Shown: piece after piece, positions 9,920 to 17,769 of the stretch
How the letters are laid out: each line of letters begins with the position of its first letter
Position numbering within the stretch: position 1 is the first letter of the stretch
Origin: Azospirillum sp. SYSU D00513
GTDB lineage: Bacteria; Pseudomonadota; Alphaproteobacteria; Azospirillales; Azospirillaceae
Length of the DNA: 64,000 bases
Assembly: GCF_017356015.1 (NCBI RefSeq)
Contig: NZ_JAFIQV010000024.1
Location: 45,702 to 109,701, forward strand
Reading direction: 5' to 3'
Notes under the pieces: generated by a model
The model's input: only the letters and a program-made list of their open reading frames with translations
Told to the model about the DNA's origin: nothing
Databases searched by the model: none
Made by a program: the position numbers and the translations under genes

Positions 9920-11203
9920 ATGAATCTCGTGCGGCACTACTGGAGATCCGTCCGCGCAAGCCTGTGGTTCGTGCCGGTTCTGATGGGGGCCGCGGCGGTC
10001 CTGTTCGCCATCGCCATGCTGAGGTGGGGCCTCGGGCTTCCGGACGATGAAACGACCTTCTGGCTGCTCTACGCCGGAGACACCGACAACGCGCGTGAAC
10101 TCCTGTCGACCCTGCTGTCCGGCATGGTCACGATGTTCTCCCTGGTCGTCTCCATCACCATGGTAGTGCTCACGCTCGCGGCGGGGCAGATCGGGCCCAG
10201 GCTGATCCACACCTTCATCCAGGACCGGCAGACCCAGTTCGTCCTCGGGCTGTTCCTGGCCGACATCATGTATCTGCTGGTGGTCTTCCGGACCATCGAC
10301 GGCGAGCGGGTCGACAGCGTCCCGCATCTGGCCGTGACCGGCGGGACGGTGTTGACGGCGCTCTGCCTGTTCGTCCTGCTGTTCTACATCCACAAGCTCG
10401 CGCGTTCGATCATCTATGAGTCGGTCATCCGCGACGTCGCGGCCGGCCTGCGGCGGAGAAGCCGGCACCTGCTCCCGGAAGGCAAGGAAAGTCCGCCTCC
10501 TCCCGCGCTCGGGGACGATTGCGCCTGGATCGCGCTGGGGACCGACGGTTATGTCCAGGACATCAACTTCGCCACGCTCGTCTCCTGCGCGCGGAGGGCC
10601 GGGGCCGTGATCCGGGTCGAGGTGCGGCCAGGGCACTATCTCCTGCGGCGCGGCGAGCATGTCGCCGTGCATCCGGCCCGGGCCTGCAACGATGAACTCG
10701 CCGACGGGATACGCGGGGCGTTCCTGCTGGGGTCCGAACGCACGCCGACCCAGGATCTCGAATTCGGCATCCGCCAGATGGTCGAGATGGCGACGCGGGC
10801 TCTCTCGCCGGGCATCAACGACGTCTTCACCGCGGTCGCCGTCATCGACAGCCTTTCATCCTCGCTCGGCTTCATCTTCGAGCGGGGGCTGGAACCGTCC
10901 GCCCTGTGCGACGAGGAGGGCGAGGTGCGCGTCGTCCGGGCCGTTTCCGACCATGAGGGCATCGTCGGCGTGGCCTTCGACCAGATACGGCATGCGGGAC
11001 GCGGCAATCCGGCGATCCTCATCCGCCTGACCGACGCCATCGCGCGGCTTGCCCCCTACGCCACCAGCGACGCCCTGCGCGCGCCGCTGGTCGAACAGCT
11101 CGACATGGTCATGGCCGATGGCGAAAAGACCCTGGCGACACCGCGCGAGCGGACGATCCTGAGGGAACGCCACGCGGACGCGCGCCGGCGGCTTTCCGGG
11201 TAG
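9920..11203 (+). CDS. DUF2254 predicted membrane protein
   Basis: A 427-residue protein matching the DUF2254 family, whose function is unknown. The N-terminal half has four hydrophobic helices (about residues 15-35, 65-90, 110-128 and 137-158) with the signature TMFSLVVSITMVVLTLAAGQ and GPRLIHTFIQDRQTQFVLG. The C-terminal half is cytoplasmic or periplasmic and carries GIRQMVEMATRALSPGINDV, the strongly conserved family block. The start could be TTG at 9917 or ATG at 9920. It is convergent with the next gene, with only 3 bp between the stops. Confidence 0.85.
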   Translation: MNLVRHYWRSVRASLWFVPVLMGAAAVLFAIAMLRWGLGLPDDETTFWLLYAGDTDNARELLSTLLSGMVTMFSLVVSITMVVLTLAAGQIGPRLIHTFIQDRQTQFVLGLFLADIMYLLVVFRTIDGERVDSVPHLAVTGGTVLTALCLFVLLFYIHKLARSIIYESVIRDVAAGLRRRSRHLLPEGKESPPPPALGDDCAWIALGTDGYVQDINFATLVSCARRAGAVIRVEVRPGHYLLRRGEHVAVHPARACNDELADGIRGAFLLGSERTPTQDLEFGIRQMVEMATRALSPGINDVFTAVAVIDSLSSSLGFIFERGLEPSALCDEEGEVRVVRAVSDHEGIVGVAFDQIRHAGRGNPAILIRLTDAIARLAPYATSDALRAPLVEQLDMVMADGEKTLATPRERTILRERHADARRRLSG

Positions 11204-11206
11204 CGG

Positions 11207-11704
11207 TCAATCCTCGCTGGGTTGCCGCCCGTCCTGGTGGGGAACCGGAATCGCCTCCGCCTTGCGGATGAGCCATTGGAAAAGCGCTAAACCGACGAAC
11301 ATGAGCACGTCCACGGCGAGCAGGACGGCGACGTCGATCAGGCTTCCCTTTCCTTCGGTCCGCACCTCGAAGACGAAGACCAGGCTCTCCAGGCTGAGGG
11401 CGATGATGATGGTCGTCAGGAACTTGTTCAGCGTGCGCCGCGCCTCGTCGGTCCGGTGGAGCTGCCGGTTCCGGATGACCGCCTCCTCGACCAGGTATTT
11501 CGCGATTTCGAGCGTCGCGATCCCAAGAACGATGAGGCCGATGGCCTTGAGCATTCCGCGTATGGCCGGCTGGCTCTCGAAGGACAGCAGGCCCGCCGCC
11601 GCGATATGGAGCGCCAGTCCCAGGAGGGTCACGGTCAGGACCATCAGGGCCAAGGCGGCGGCGACGTACAGAACCCTCGACAGCTTGGCAAAGAGATGGT
11701 CCAT
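11207..11704 (-). CDS. Small membrane protein of unknown function, four predicted helices
   Basis: A 165-residue protein with hydrophobic segments near residues 10-30, 45-65, 85-110 and 130-150, joined by a charged cytoplasmic-looking loop (EAVIRNRQLHRTDEARR). The layout loosely resembles PsiE-type phosphate-starvation membrane proteins, but I cannot confirm that. The ATG at 11704 was chosen because everything upstream in the longer ORF is Arg/Pro-rich and overlaps the next small gene in another frame. It lies downstream of another small membrane protein and glucose dehydrogenase in the same orientation. Confidence 0.7.
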   Translation of the reverse strand: MDHLFAKLSRVLYVAAALALMVLTVTLLGLALHIAAAGLLSFESQPAIRGMLKAIGLIVLGIATLEIAKYLVEEAVIRNRQLHRTDEARRTLNKFLTTIIIALSLESLVFVFEVRTEGKGSLIDVAVLLAVDVLMFVGLALFQWLIRKAEAIPVPHQDGRQPSED

Positions 11705-11760
11705 CGGGTCCTTTCCCGTCCGGGGCCGTGCCGGAGCCGTGAATGAAGCCTTCCGGCGCG

Positions 11761-11994
11761 TCAGGGACCGCGCCCGCGCCGCCGGCGTGCCCGGACATGC
11801 AGCGCGATGTCGATCACCCCGCCGACGAACAGCCCGGCGAGCGTGACCCACACCAGCGCGGCGACCGTTCTCCGGAGATCCGGCTCCACGGTGGCAAGCC
11901 CGATGACGGCAAGGACGCGCAGCAGACCCAGGGCGAAGCTGGCGATCCCGAGCGCCCGGGCGAAGTTCCATTTGATCGGTGCCGCGGAAGCCAT
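11761..11994 (-). CDS. Small two-helix membrane protein of unknown function
   Basis: A 77-residue protein with two hydrophobic segments (about residues 12-32 and 44-66) and a very basic C-terminus (RARRRRGRG), giving a predicted hairpin with both ends inside. It starts 8 bp after the glucose dehydrogenase stop, so it is probably co-transcribed. No family was recognised; the hydrophobic pattern and operon position are the evidence that it is real. Confidence 0.6.
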   Translation of the reverse strand: MASAAPIKWNFARALGIASFALGLLRVLAVIGLATVEPDLRRTVAALVWVTLAGLFVGGVIDIALHVRARRRRGRGP

Positions 11995-12001
11995 GCGAGG
12001 G

Positions 12002-14365
12002 TCAGCCGCCCTCCGGCAGGGCGTAGGCGATGACGGCGTCTCCCGCCTTGGTGCCCAGCGAGCCGTGGCCGCCCGCCACGACCAGGAGGATCTGCCGCCC
12101 GCTCGGCGCGCGGTAGGTCATCGGGGTCGCCTGCCCGCCGGCGGGCAGGCGGCTCTCCCAGAGCTGCTCTCCGGTCGCCACGTCGTAGCCCCGCACGAAG
12201 TAATCCAGGGTGCCGCTGATGAAGGCCACGCCGCCGGCCGTCATGACGGGGCCGCCGAGATCCGGCACGCCCATCTTGAAGGGAAGGGGGACCGGCGCCT
12301 GGTCGCGCACGGTTCCGTTGCGGTGCTGCCAGACGACGTCCCCGGTCATCAGGTCCGCACCCGCCACATAGCCCCAGGGCGGCGCGGTGCAGGGCAGGCC
12401 GAGCGGCGACACGAAGGGGTGGAGGTCGACCGCGAAGGGCGCGCCGTAATTCTCGTTCAGGCCGGGCTCTCCGTTCGAGACGTAGTTCTTCGTCGCGTTC
12501 TCCCGGGGGATGAGCCTCGACACGAAGGGCAGGTAGGCCGGCGTCGCGAAGACCATCTGGCGGACCGGGTCGACGGCGACGCCGCCCCAGTTGAAGACGC
12601 CGAAATTGCCGGGATGCACGAGCGTCCCCTGTTCGGAAGGCGGGGTGTACATCCCCTCGTAGCGCAGAGACCGGAACCGGATCCGGCACACCAGCTGGTC
12701 GAACAGGGTCGCGCCCCACATGTCGCGCCCTTCCAGCGGACGCGGAGGCCGGAAGGTGAGGGAGGACACCGGCTGCGTCGGCGCGGCATGGTCGCCGGCC
12801 GCCGCCCCCTGCGGCGCCGGCTGTTCCCCGACGGGCAGGATGGGCTCTCCGGTGCGCCGGTCCAGCACATAGATGTCGCCCTGCTTGGTCGGCACCACGA
12901 TGGCGGGCCTGGGGCCTTGCGGGGTGACGAGTTCCAGCAGGCTCGGCTGTGCCGGAACGTCCATGTCCCACAGGTCGTGGTGGACGGTCTGGAAGACCCA
13001 GCGGAGCTGTCCGGTGGCGAGGTCCAGCGCCACCACCGAGCTGGAGAAGCGTTCGGCCTGCGGCGAGCGGTTGCCGCCCCACTGGTCCGGCGGATGGTTG
13101 CCCATGGGCACATAGACCATTCCCAGCGCCTCGTCGACGCTGAGGATGGACCAGCTGTTCGGCGAGTTTTCCGTGTAGGTCCGGTTCGGCGCGATCGGCG
13201 CCGTTTCGTCCGGGTTGCCGGAATCCCAGTTCCAGACCAGGGCCCCGGTTTCCGCGTCGTAGGCGCGGATGACGCCGGAGGGTTCGTTGGTGGAGACGTT
13301 GTCGTTGACCGCGCCGCCGACGATGACGAGGCCGAGGCCGTCAGCGACCGCCGGCGGGGAGGTCGAATAGTAGAAGCCCTCCTTGTGGTGGGGCATGTTC
13401 CGCCACAGGTCGACGGTGCCCTCCTCCCCGAAGCCCGGGCAGGGCCGGCCGGTGCGGGCGTCGAGGGCGATCAGCCGCGCGTCGGCCGTCGGCATGAAGA
13501 TCCGCCGCGGGCAGAGCGCGCCCTCGGCCGGGCTCGCGGACTCATGATAGGAGACACCGCGGCAGGTCAGATGCTGGCGGTTGGTTTCGTCCGGCACATG
13601 CGGGTCGAAGCGCCAGCGCTCCTCGCCGGTCTCGGCGTTCAGCGCGATCACGTGGTTGTGCGGCGTGCAGAGATACAGGGTGTCGTCGATCTTGAGCGGC
13701 GTGACCTCGTAGGTGGTCTCCAGCGGATCGTCCGGCCGTCTCACGTCGTCGGTGTGATAGGTCCAGATCGGTTCCAGCCGGTGGACGTTCTCCCTGTTGA
13801 TCTGGTCGAGCGGCGAATAGCGGTCGCCGAAGGCGGAGCGCCCGTAGGCGCGCCAGTCGCCGGCCGGCTGGCCGCCGTAGCCGTCGGAAAGGGCCGCCGT
13901 GCGCTCGGGGATGCGGCCCTCGCGGTCGTGCGGGTCGGACATGACCGCCACCAGCGCCACCGCACCGGCGGCAAGGATCGCGACGGCCAGGGGCGCCGCT
14001 GCGGCCTTCCGGGACGCGGGCCAGGAGGCGGGCCTTCCTTGCGGACCGGCTTGTGTCAGCGGCCGCGTGACCCAGGGAAGTAGAAGCCACAGGCCGATTA
14101 CGACGATCACGGCGCCGCGCGGGGCGAGCTGCCACCAGTCGAAGCCCACTTCCCACAGCGCCCAGACCATCGTGCCGAGAACGACGGCCGCATGGACCCA
14201 GAGCGACAGGCTGCGCCGTGCCGCCAGGAGCAGGCCTGTAGCCAGGAATCCCGCGGCGCAGAGCGCATAATACCAGCTTCCGCCAAGGACGATCAGCCAA
14301 ACGCCGCCAACGCCGAGGGCAATTCCCAGAGCTGTGATGATGTATCCGGATATCACTGCCACCAT
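12002..14365 (-). CDS. gcd: Membrane-bound PQQ-dependent glucose dehydrogenase
   Basis: A 787-residue quinoprotein matching the usual length of mGDH (about 790-800). The first 150 residues hold five membrane helices. The rest is the eight-bladed PQQ propeller, with repeated ALDARTGRPCPGFGEEG, YDAETGALVWNWD and VALDLATGQLRWVFQ tryptophan-docking-type motifs. It oxidises glucose (and other aldoses) to the lactone in the periplasm and passes electrons to ubiquinone. In soil bacteria the resulting gluconic acid solubilises mineral phosphate. PQQ synthesis genes are not in the window. The ATG at 14365 gives the standard N-terminal helix; longer starts are not supported. It precedes two small membrane protein genes. 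Confidence 0.93.
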   Translation of the reverse strand: MVAVISGYIITALGIALGVGGVWLIVLGGSWYYALCAAGFLATGLLLAARRSLSLWVHAAVVLGTMVWALWEVGFDWWQLAPRGAVIVVIGLWLLLPWVTRPLTQAGPQGRPASWPASRKAAAAPLAVAILAAGAVALVAVMSDPHDREGRIPERTAALSDGYGGQPAGDWRAYGRSAFGDRYSPLDQINRENVHRLEPIWTYHTDDVRRPDDPLETTYEVTPLKIDDTLYLCTPHNHVIALNAETGEERWRFDPHVPDETNRQHLTCRGVSYHESASPAEGALCPRRIFMPTADARLIALDARTGRPCPGFGEEGTVDLWRNMPHHKEGFYYSTSPPAVADGLGLVIVGGAVNDNVSTNEPSGVIRAYDAETGALVWNWDSGNPDETAPIAPNRTYTENSPNSWSILSVDEALGMVYVPMGNHPPDQWGGNRSPQAERFSSSVVALDLATGQLRWVFQTVHHDLWDMDVPAQPSLLELVTPQGPRPAIVVPTKQGDIYVLDRRTGEPILPVGEQPAPQGAAAGDHAAPTQPVSSLTFRPPRPLEGRDMWGATLFDQLVCRIRFRSLRYEGMYTPPSEQGTLVHPGNFGVFNWGGVAVDPVRQMVFATPAYLPFVSRLIPRENATKNYVSNGEPGLNENYGAPFAVDLHPFVSPLGLPCTAPPWGYVAGADLMTGDVVWQHRNGTVRDQAPVPLPFKMGVPDLGGPVMTAGGVAFISGTLDYFVRGYDVATGEQLWESRLPAGGQATPMTYRAPSGRQILLVVAGGHGSLGTKAGDAVIAYALPEGG

Positions 14366-14450
14366 CGCCGGCCTCCGCCTGTTCTTGTGCAAATGCGTGC
14401 TTTCCTCGGGCGCCGCCCGAAAGCCTTCCACCGCCCTCGTGAAGATCCTT

Positions 14451-14592
14451 CCTGAATCCCGGCCTGAATCCCGGCGACTCATCCAGGACTGCGCAGTTTC
14501 AGGGATATTCCCGCTGCGGCGGAATGGCCGCCGACATCTCCAAGGCACGGGCCCAACGGCACGGGCCCAATGCACGGGCTCAACGCACGGGA
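14451..14592. repeat. Two short tandem-repeat clusters upstream of gcd
   Basis: In the gap between gcd and the next gene (14366-14642) a 12-bp unit CCTGAATCCCGG occurs twice head to tail (14451-14474). Further along, a 13-14-bp unit close to GGCACGGGCCCAA is repeated about four times (about 14543-14592). No gene is seen in the gap. The repeats could be replication slippage or a regulator array. Confidence 0.55.
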
Positions 14593-14642
14593 GACCGCTC
14601 CCGCCGCCGCACGCCCAACGCTCAGGCCCGGTGTTCACGGGG

Positions 14643-15029
14643 TCAGGGCTGTTCCTTCGCGGTGGCGCGGTCATGCTGGCGGACGGGACCGGCCACCCCG
14701 GCCGTCGCCTCATTGTCGGAGCTGGGCATGGACAGCCCCATGTTGGCGGGCTCGAGCGGGGTCACGCCGGACGCGATCCGCGTTCCGTCCTTCATATCGT
14801 AGCGCACCCTGACCTGCTTTCCCTTCAACAGGAGAAGCTGGTCGACCGCGACGCCTTTGCCGAGCGCGAAGCGGTCTCCCTTTTGGAAGGTCATGTAGCG
14901 CTCGGTGTGGTTCACATCCTCCACGACGCCCTCGGCCGTCTTGCCGTCCGGGGCTGTTTCCTGGGCGAAGGCAGGCGCGCTCGCGGCCCCGAGCAGCAGC
15001 ACGGCCGCCGTGCCGAATCGTCTCAACAT
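14643..15029 (-). CDS. Secreted protein resembling DUF1344
   Basis: A 128-residue protein with a cleavable signal peptide (MLRRFGTAAVLLLGAASAPAFA, cut after AFA). The mature core, residues 32-95, has a small beta-barrel-like pattern (GVVEDVNHTERYMTFQKGDRF, then GKQVRVRYDMKDGTRIA) reminiscent of the DUF1344 periplasmic family, which has no assigned function. It is the last of four leftward secreted-protein genes spanning 14.6-16.3 kb, with gaps of 24, 65 and 52 bp, so a single operon is likely. Confidence 0.7.
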   Translation of the reverse strand: MLRRFGTAAVLLLGAASAPAFAQETAPDGKTAEGVVEDVNHTERYMTFQKGDRFALGKGVAVDQLLLLKGKQVRVRYDMKDGTRIASGVTPLEPANMGLSMPSSDNEATAGVAGPVRQHDRATAKEQP

Positions 15030-15053
15030 GGTCGTTTCCTTTCCAAATGCCGT

Positions 15054-15236
15054 CTATTGGCCGCCGCTTCCGGGATTGTCGGGCGTGCGGTCGTAGATTC
15101 CGCCGCCGACACCGCCGGGGCTGAGGGTCCGTCCCTCCACCCCGCCCTCGGTGCTTCCGACGGTGTCGGAGGCCTCCTCGCCGCAGCCGGCGAGGGCAAG
15201 GCAGAAGCCGAGAAAAAGGAAGGCGCGCATCGTCAT
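15054..15236 (-). CDS. Small lipoprotein of unknown function
   Basis: A 60-residue protein with a type II signal peptide (MTMRAFLFLGFCLALAGCGE); the lipobox LAGC places the lipidated cysteine at residue 18. The mature part is Gly/Ser/acidic-rich and low in complexity, with a GGGIYDR motif echoed in the other small lipoprotein at 24867. Either of two nearby ATGs (15236 or 15230) could start it. No domain was recognised. Confidence 0.65.
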   Translation of the reverse strand: MTMRAFLFLGFCLALAGCGEEASDTVGSTEGGVEGRTLSPGGVGGGIYDRTPDNPGSGGQ

Positions 15237-15301
15237 GGATCGTCTCCCCGTTGCTGTTCAGTCTATCGCCGTTCGATTTGCCGCCGTTCGGTCGGGACGG
15301 G

Positions 15302-15685
15302 TCAACCGCCCGACTCATGGCCGGCGAGTTCCGAGGCGTTTTCGGAGCGTGTCGGCTCCGAAGGATTTTCGGGATTGCTCGCCCAGAGGTTCGGCCTCTC
15401 GACCGGATTGCCTTGCAGATCGGGCGGTGCCCGCCACACCCGCGTCAGGGCCTTCCACAGTTCGGACCGTGGGGCCGGCGCCCCGATCGGGTCCGGTGGA
15501 CGGTTTCCCTGCGCCGTCGGAGCGCGCAGCTGGGAGGCGCGCACCTCCGGGCCGGTCAGGGCCTGTTCCGTCCCCTTCGACCCGCCGGGTGTTTCCCGGG
15601 GCTGGGCCGCCGCGGGCGTGGCGGCCAGAAGCAGGAGAGAGCATGCCAGGATGAGGGCGCGCCCCTTCATCGTCGTCTGCGCCAT
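15302..15685 (-). CDS. Secreted low-complexity protein of unknown function
   Basis: A 127-residue protein with a signal peptide (residues 1-27, MAQTTMKGRALILACSLLLL then AATPAAA) and a Pro/Glu/Asn-rich mature part with no recognised domain. The ATG at 15685 was chosen, with an alternative at 15670; longer extensions are Arg/Pro-rich and lack a signal peptide. It lies in the leftward run of secreted-protein genes. Confidence 0.6.
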   Translation of the reverse strand: MAQTTMKGRALILACSLLLLAATPAAAQPRETPGGSKGTEQALTGPEVRASQLRAPTAQGNRPPDPIGAPAPRSELWKALTRVWRAPPDLQGNPVERPNLWASNPENPSEPTRSENASELAGHESGG

Positions 15686-15737
15686 GGAACGTCTCCATCT
15701 GAAGGCCGGCCTTCGTGACCGGCTGCATCGCAGGCCA

Positions 15738-16340
15738 TCATTGCGAAGGGCTGGGGTGCGAGGGCAGCGCGAGCGGCCGGCCCGCGGCCGTCTTCGGCGG
15801 GGCCGGGTTCCCGGCCGGGTCGAAGCCCGGAGGCGCGTCGGCGATGCCGCCCAGGAACGGCTGCTCCGGTTCGGGCGGGCGGCTTTCGCCGGCCTGTGCG
15901 GTGTCATCCGTCTCCGGCCGGCCCACTCCGGTTTTGGCGTTGGTCGCGCCGGTGCCCGTGTCGTTCAGTTGCCGCGTGCGCGGCTCGTCCACGACCCGAT
16001 AATCCGGGGAGGCCGGCTGGCGTAGCCCGTCGGCGACGGCGCCGCCCCTGGTGCCGAGCATGCCGGGCTGCACATTCAGGCCGGCCCCGTCCGCGCCGTC
16101 CCGCCGGGCGACGGCGGCGGCGTTGTTGGGGGTGACGAGGGCATTGCCCGCCGGCGAACCGAACTGGCGGCCCTTGCCCATTTCACCGCGCTCCAGCTCC
16201 GCTCCCGGACCGCCGGTGGCCGTGGCGTCCGGCCGGTCTTGTCCGGCGGCTGGCGGGAGCGTCCGGGCGTCCTGCGCGGACGCCGATGTGACCGGCAGCG
16301 CCAGCAGCAGCGCCGCGGTCATGCTCATCATGACCTTCAT
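15738..16340 (-). CDS. Secreted protein of unknown function, Gly/Pro/Ala-rich
   Basis: A 200-residue protein with a clear signal peptide (MKVMMSMTAALLLALPVTSA, cleaved after ASA) and a mature part that looks largely disordered. The ribosome site AAGGAGAC lies 6-7 bp before the ATG at 16340. It heads the leftward group of four secreted-protein genes and is divergent from a PRC-barrel gene. A sequence resembling an EcfG-type promoter lies about 95 bp upstream. No family was recognised. Confidence 0.7.
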   Translation of the reverse strand: MKVMMSMTAALLLALPVTSASAQDARTLPPAAGQDRPDATATGGPGAELERGEMGKGRQFGSPAGNALVTPNNAAAVARRDGADGAGLNVQPGMLGTRGGAVADGLRQPASPDYRVVDEPRTRQLNDTGTGATNAKTGVGRPETDDTAQAGESRPPEPEQPFLGGIADAPPGFDPAGNPAPPKTAAGRPLALPSHPSPSQ

Positions 16341-16431
16341 CGATGTCTCCTTGAATTGATGCCGGCAGGGGCCGGATGGCGAAACAGCGGATCGGCGGCT
16401 CGCCCGCGCGACATCGGTTCCCTTCCCGGCC

Positions 16432-16456
16432 AACGACCGGCTCCGGCACCGGTTCC
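16432..16456 (-). promoter_or_regulatory. EcfG-like (general stress response) promoter candidate
   Basis: On the minus strand the sequence reads GGAAC (16456-16452), 16 bases, then CGTT (16435-16432). This fits the GGAAC-N16/17-CGTT consensus of EcfG/RpoE2 sigma factors of alphaproteobacteria. It lies about 90 bp upstream of the secreted protein starting at 16340. The elements are short, so chance occurrence is possible. Confidence 0.4.
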
Positions 16457-16582
16457 CTTCCCCGTGACGCCCGGCCCCGGTGCGGCGGGGCGGCCATTGG
16501 CATCCTCCAGGCATCGCCGCGACGGAGGGTGGGGCGCCTGAGTTGGATGCCCGGAGGACCACCGAAAAAAGGAGGAACACCG

Positions 16583-17662
16583 ATGTGGAGCCCACTCAGA
16601 CACGCCGGCCCCGGCCTGCTGCTCGGTCTCGCGCTGCTCAGTTTTCCGGCCCTGTCCCAGCAAATGCCAACCCAGCAAACGCCGCCCCAGCAAGCGAAGG
16701 GCACCGCCACGCAGAGCGTCGCGGTGCCCGCCCGGGAGGCGCCGGGCAAGGCGCCGAGCCGGGTTCTGCTGACGTCGGCGGCCGCCTTGTCCGGCTGTCC
16801 CGCGCTGAACCGTCTGGGCGAGGAGATGGGACAGCTGGAGTATGTGCTGATCGACGGGCGGAGCGGGGAGGTCCGTTACGCCCTCATCGGCTCCGGCGGG
16901 CTTCTCGATCTCGGCGAGGAGGTGACGCCCGTGGACTGGTCCAAGGTCACCGTCGTCCCGGGCGACTTGTATGGGGCGGTCATGCTCAACGCGCTCGCCG
17001 AGGAGCTGGAACAGGGACGGCGCGTCTCGCTGAAGGACATCCGGAGCATGGCGAGCCCGTCGTTGGTCACCCGCTTCCAGGAGTTCCTTGTGCCGGCCGG
17101 CGAAACGCAGGGTTCCGGCTCGTCCGGCAAGGAGGCCGCGAAGAGCGGAGCCGGCGGGCAGGATCGTCCGGAAAGCAAGGCGGCGGCATCCCCGGCCGTC
17201 CGGACCCAAACCGACGGCACCCGATCCGACGGCGCCCGATCCGATGGCGCTGGCGCACCGGAGTTCATCCTGGCCGGCCGCGAAACGGTGATGACCTTGG
17301 CCGCTCCGGAACTGATGACACCGGATGCCGTGCGGGGTGCGGCCGTCAGCACGAGCGACGGCGAGGACGTCGGCGACATCGAGCAGATCATGATCGACGT
17401 CGAACGCGGGCAGGTGCCTTACGTGCTGGTCGGACGGGGCGGTTTTCTCGGCGTCGGCGAGGAATGGATCCCGGTTCCGTTCCGCGCGCTCACCTGGTCC
17501 GCGACGCAGGCGGGCTTCGTCCTGAACGCCGACCGCGAAAAGCTCGGCAAGATGCCGGCGCTGGCGAAAGGCGACCTGCCGGACCGCGTGAAGGGCAGCG
17601 ACCTGAAGACGCTGTATGACCGCTTCGGCGTGACGCCCTACTGGCAGGAGCGTCAGGGCTGA
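16583..17662 (+). CDS. Secreted protein with two PRC-barrel domains
   Basis: A 359-residue protein with a signal peptide (residues 1-25, ending ALSQ) and two PRC-barrel domains. The first spans residues 60-125 (LEYVLIDGRSGEVRYALIGS, then GLLDLGEEVTPVDWSKV). The second spans residues 245-320 (GDIEQIMIDVERGQVPYVLV, then FLGVGEEWIPVPFRAL). A Ser/Ala/Asp-rich linker of about 60 residues joins them. PRC barrels are small beta domains found in RimM, reaction centres and many stress-related envelope proteins. The start at 16583 follows a strong AAGGAGGAAC ribosome site. It is likely co-expressed with the next PRC gene, 107 bp downstream. Confidence 0.8.
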   Translation: MWSPLRHAGPGLLLGLALLSFPALSQQMPTQQTPPQQAKGTATQSVAVPAREAPGKAPSRVLLTSAAALSGCPALNRLGEEMGQLEYVLIDGRSGEVRYALIGSGGLLDLGEEVTPVDWSKVTVVPGDLYGAVMLNALAEELEQGRRVSLKDIRSMASPSLVTRFQEFLVPAGETQGSGSSGKEAAKSGAGGQDRPESKAAASPAVRTQTDGTRSDGARSDGAGAPEFILAGRETVMTLAAPELMTPDAVRGAAVSTSDGEDVGDIEQIMIDVERGQVPYVLVGRGGFLGVGEEWIPVPFRALTWSATQAGFVLNADREKLGKMPALAKGDLPDRVKGSDLKTLYDRFGVTPYWQERQG

Positions 17663-17694
17663 GGCGGAGCTCCCGACCCCAGGGGGTGCGGCGG

Positions 17695-17719
17695 GGAACC
17701 GCCGATGCGGGGTGAAGTT
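17695..17719 (+). promoter_or_regulatory. Possible EcfG-like promoter before second PRC-barrel gene
   Basis: GGAAC (17695-17699), 17 bases, then GTT (17717-17719), 51 bp upstream of the start at 17770. The base before GTT is A rather than the preferred C, so the match is weaker than the one at 16432-16456. Confidence 0.28.
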
Positions 17720-17769
17720 GGCCGGGAAGAGGGCGTCGCATCGCCCGCAATCTGAAAGGGAGACACGCA

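Noticed and set aside
9457..9959. Short minus-strand ORFs between the AsmA and DUF2254 genes
   Set aside because: They overlap the ends of both real genes, lack ribosome sites and show no domain.
11807..14083. A 758-codon ORF antisense to glucose dehydrogenase
   Set aside because: Composition is Arg/Gly/Val-rich with no motif, and the opposite strand has an unmistakable full-length quinoprotein.
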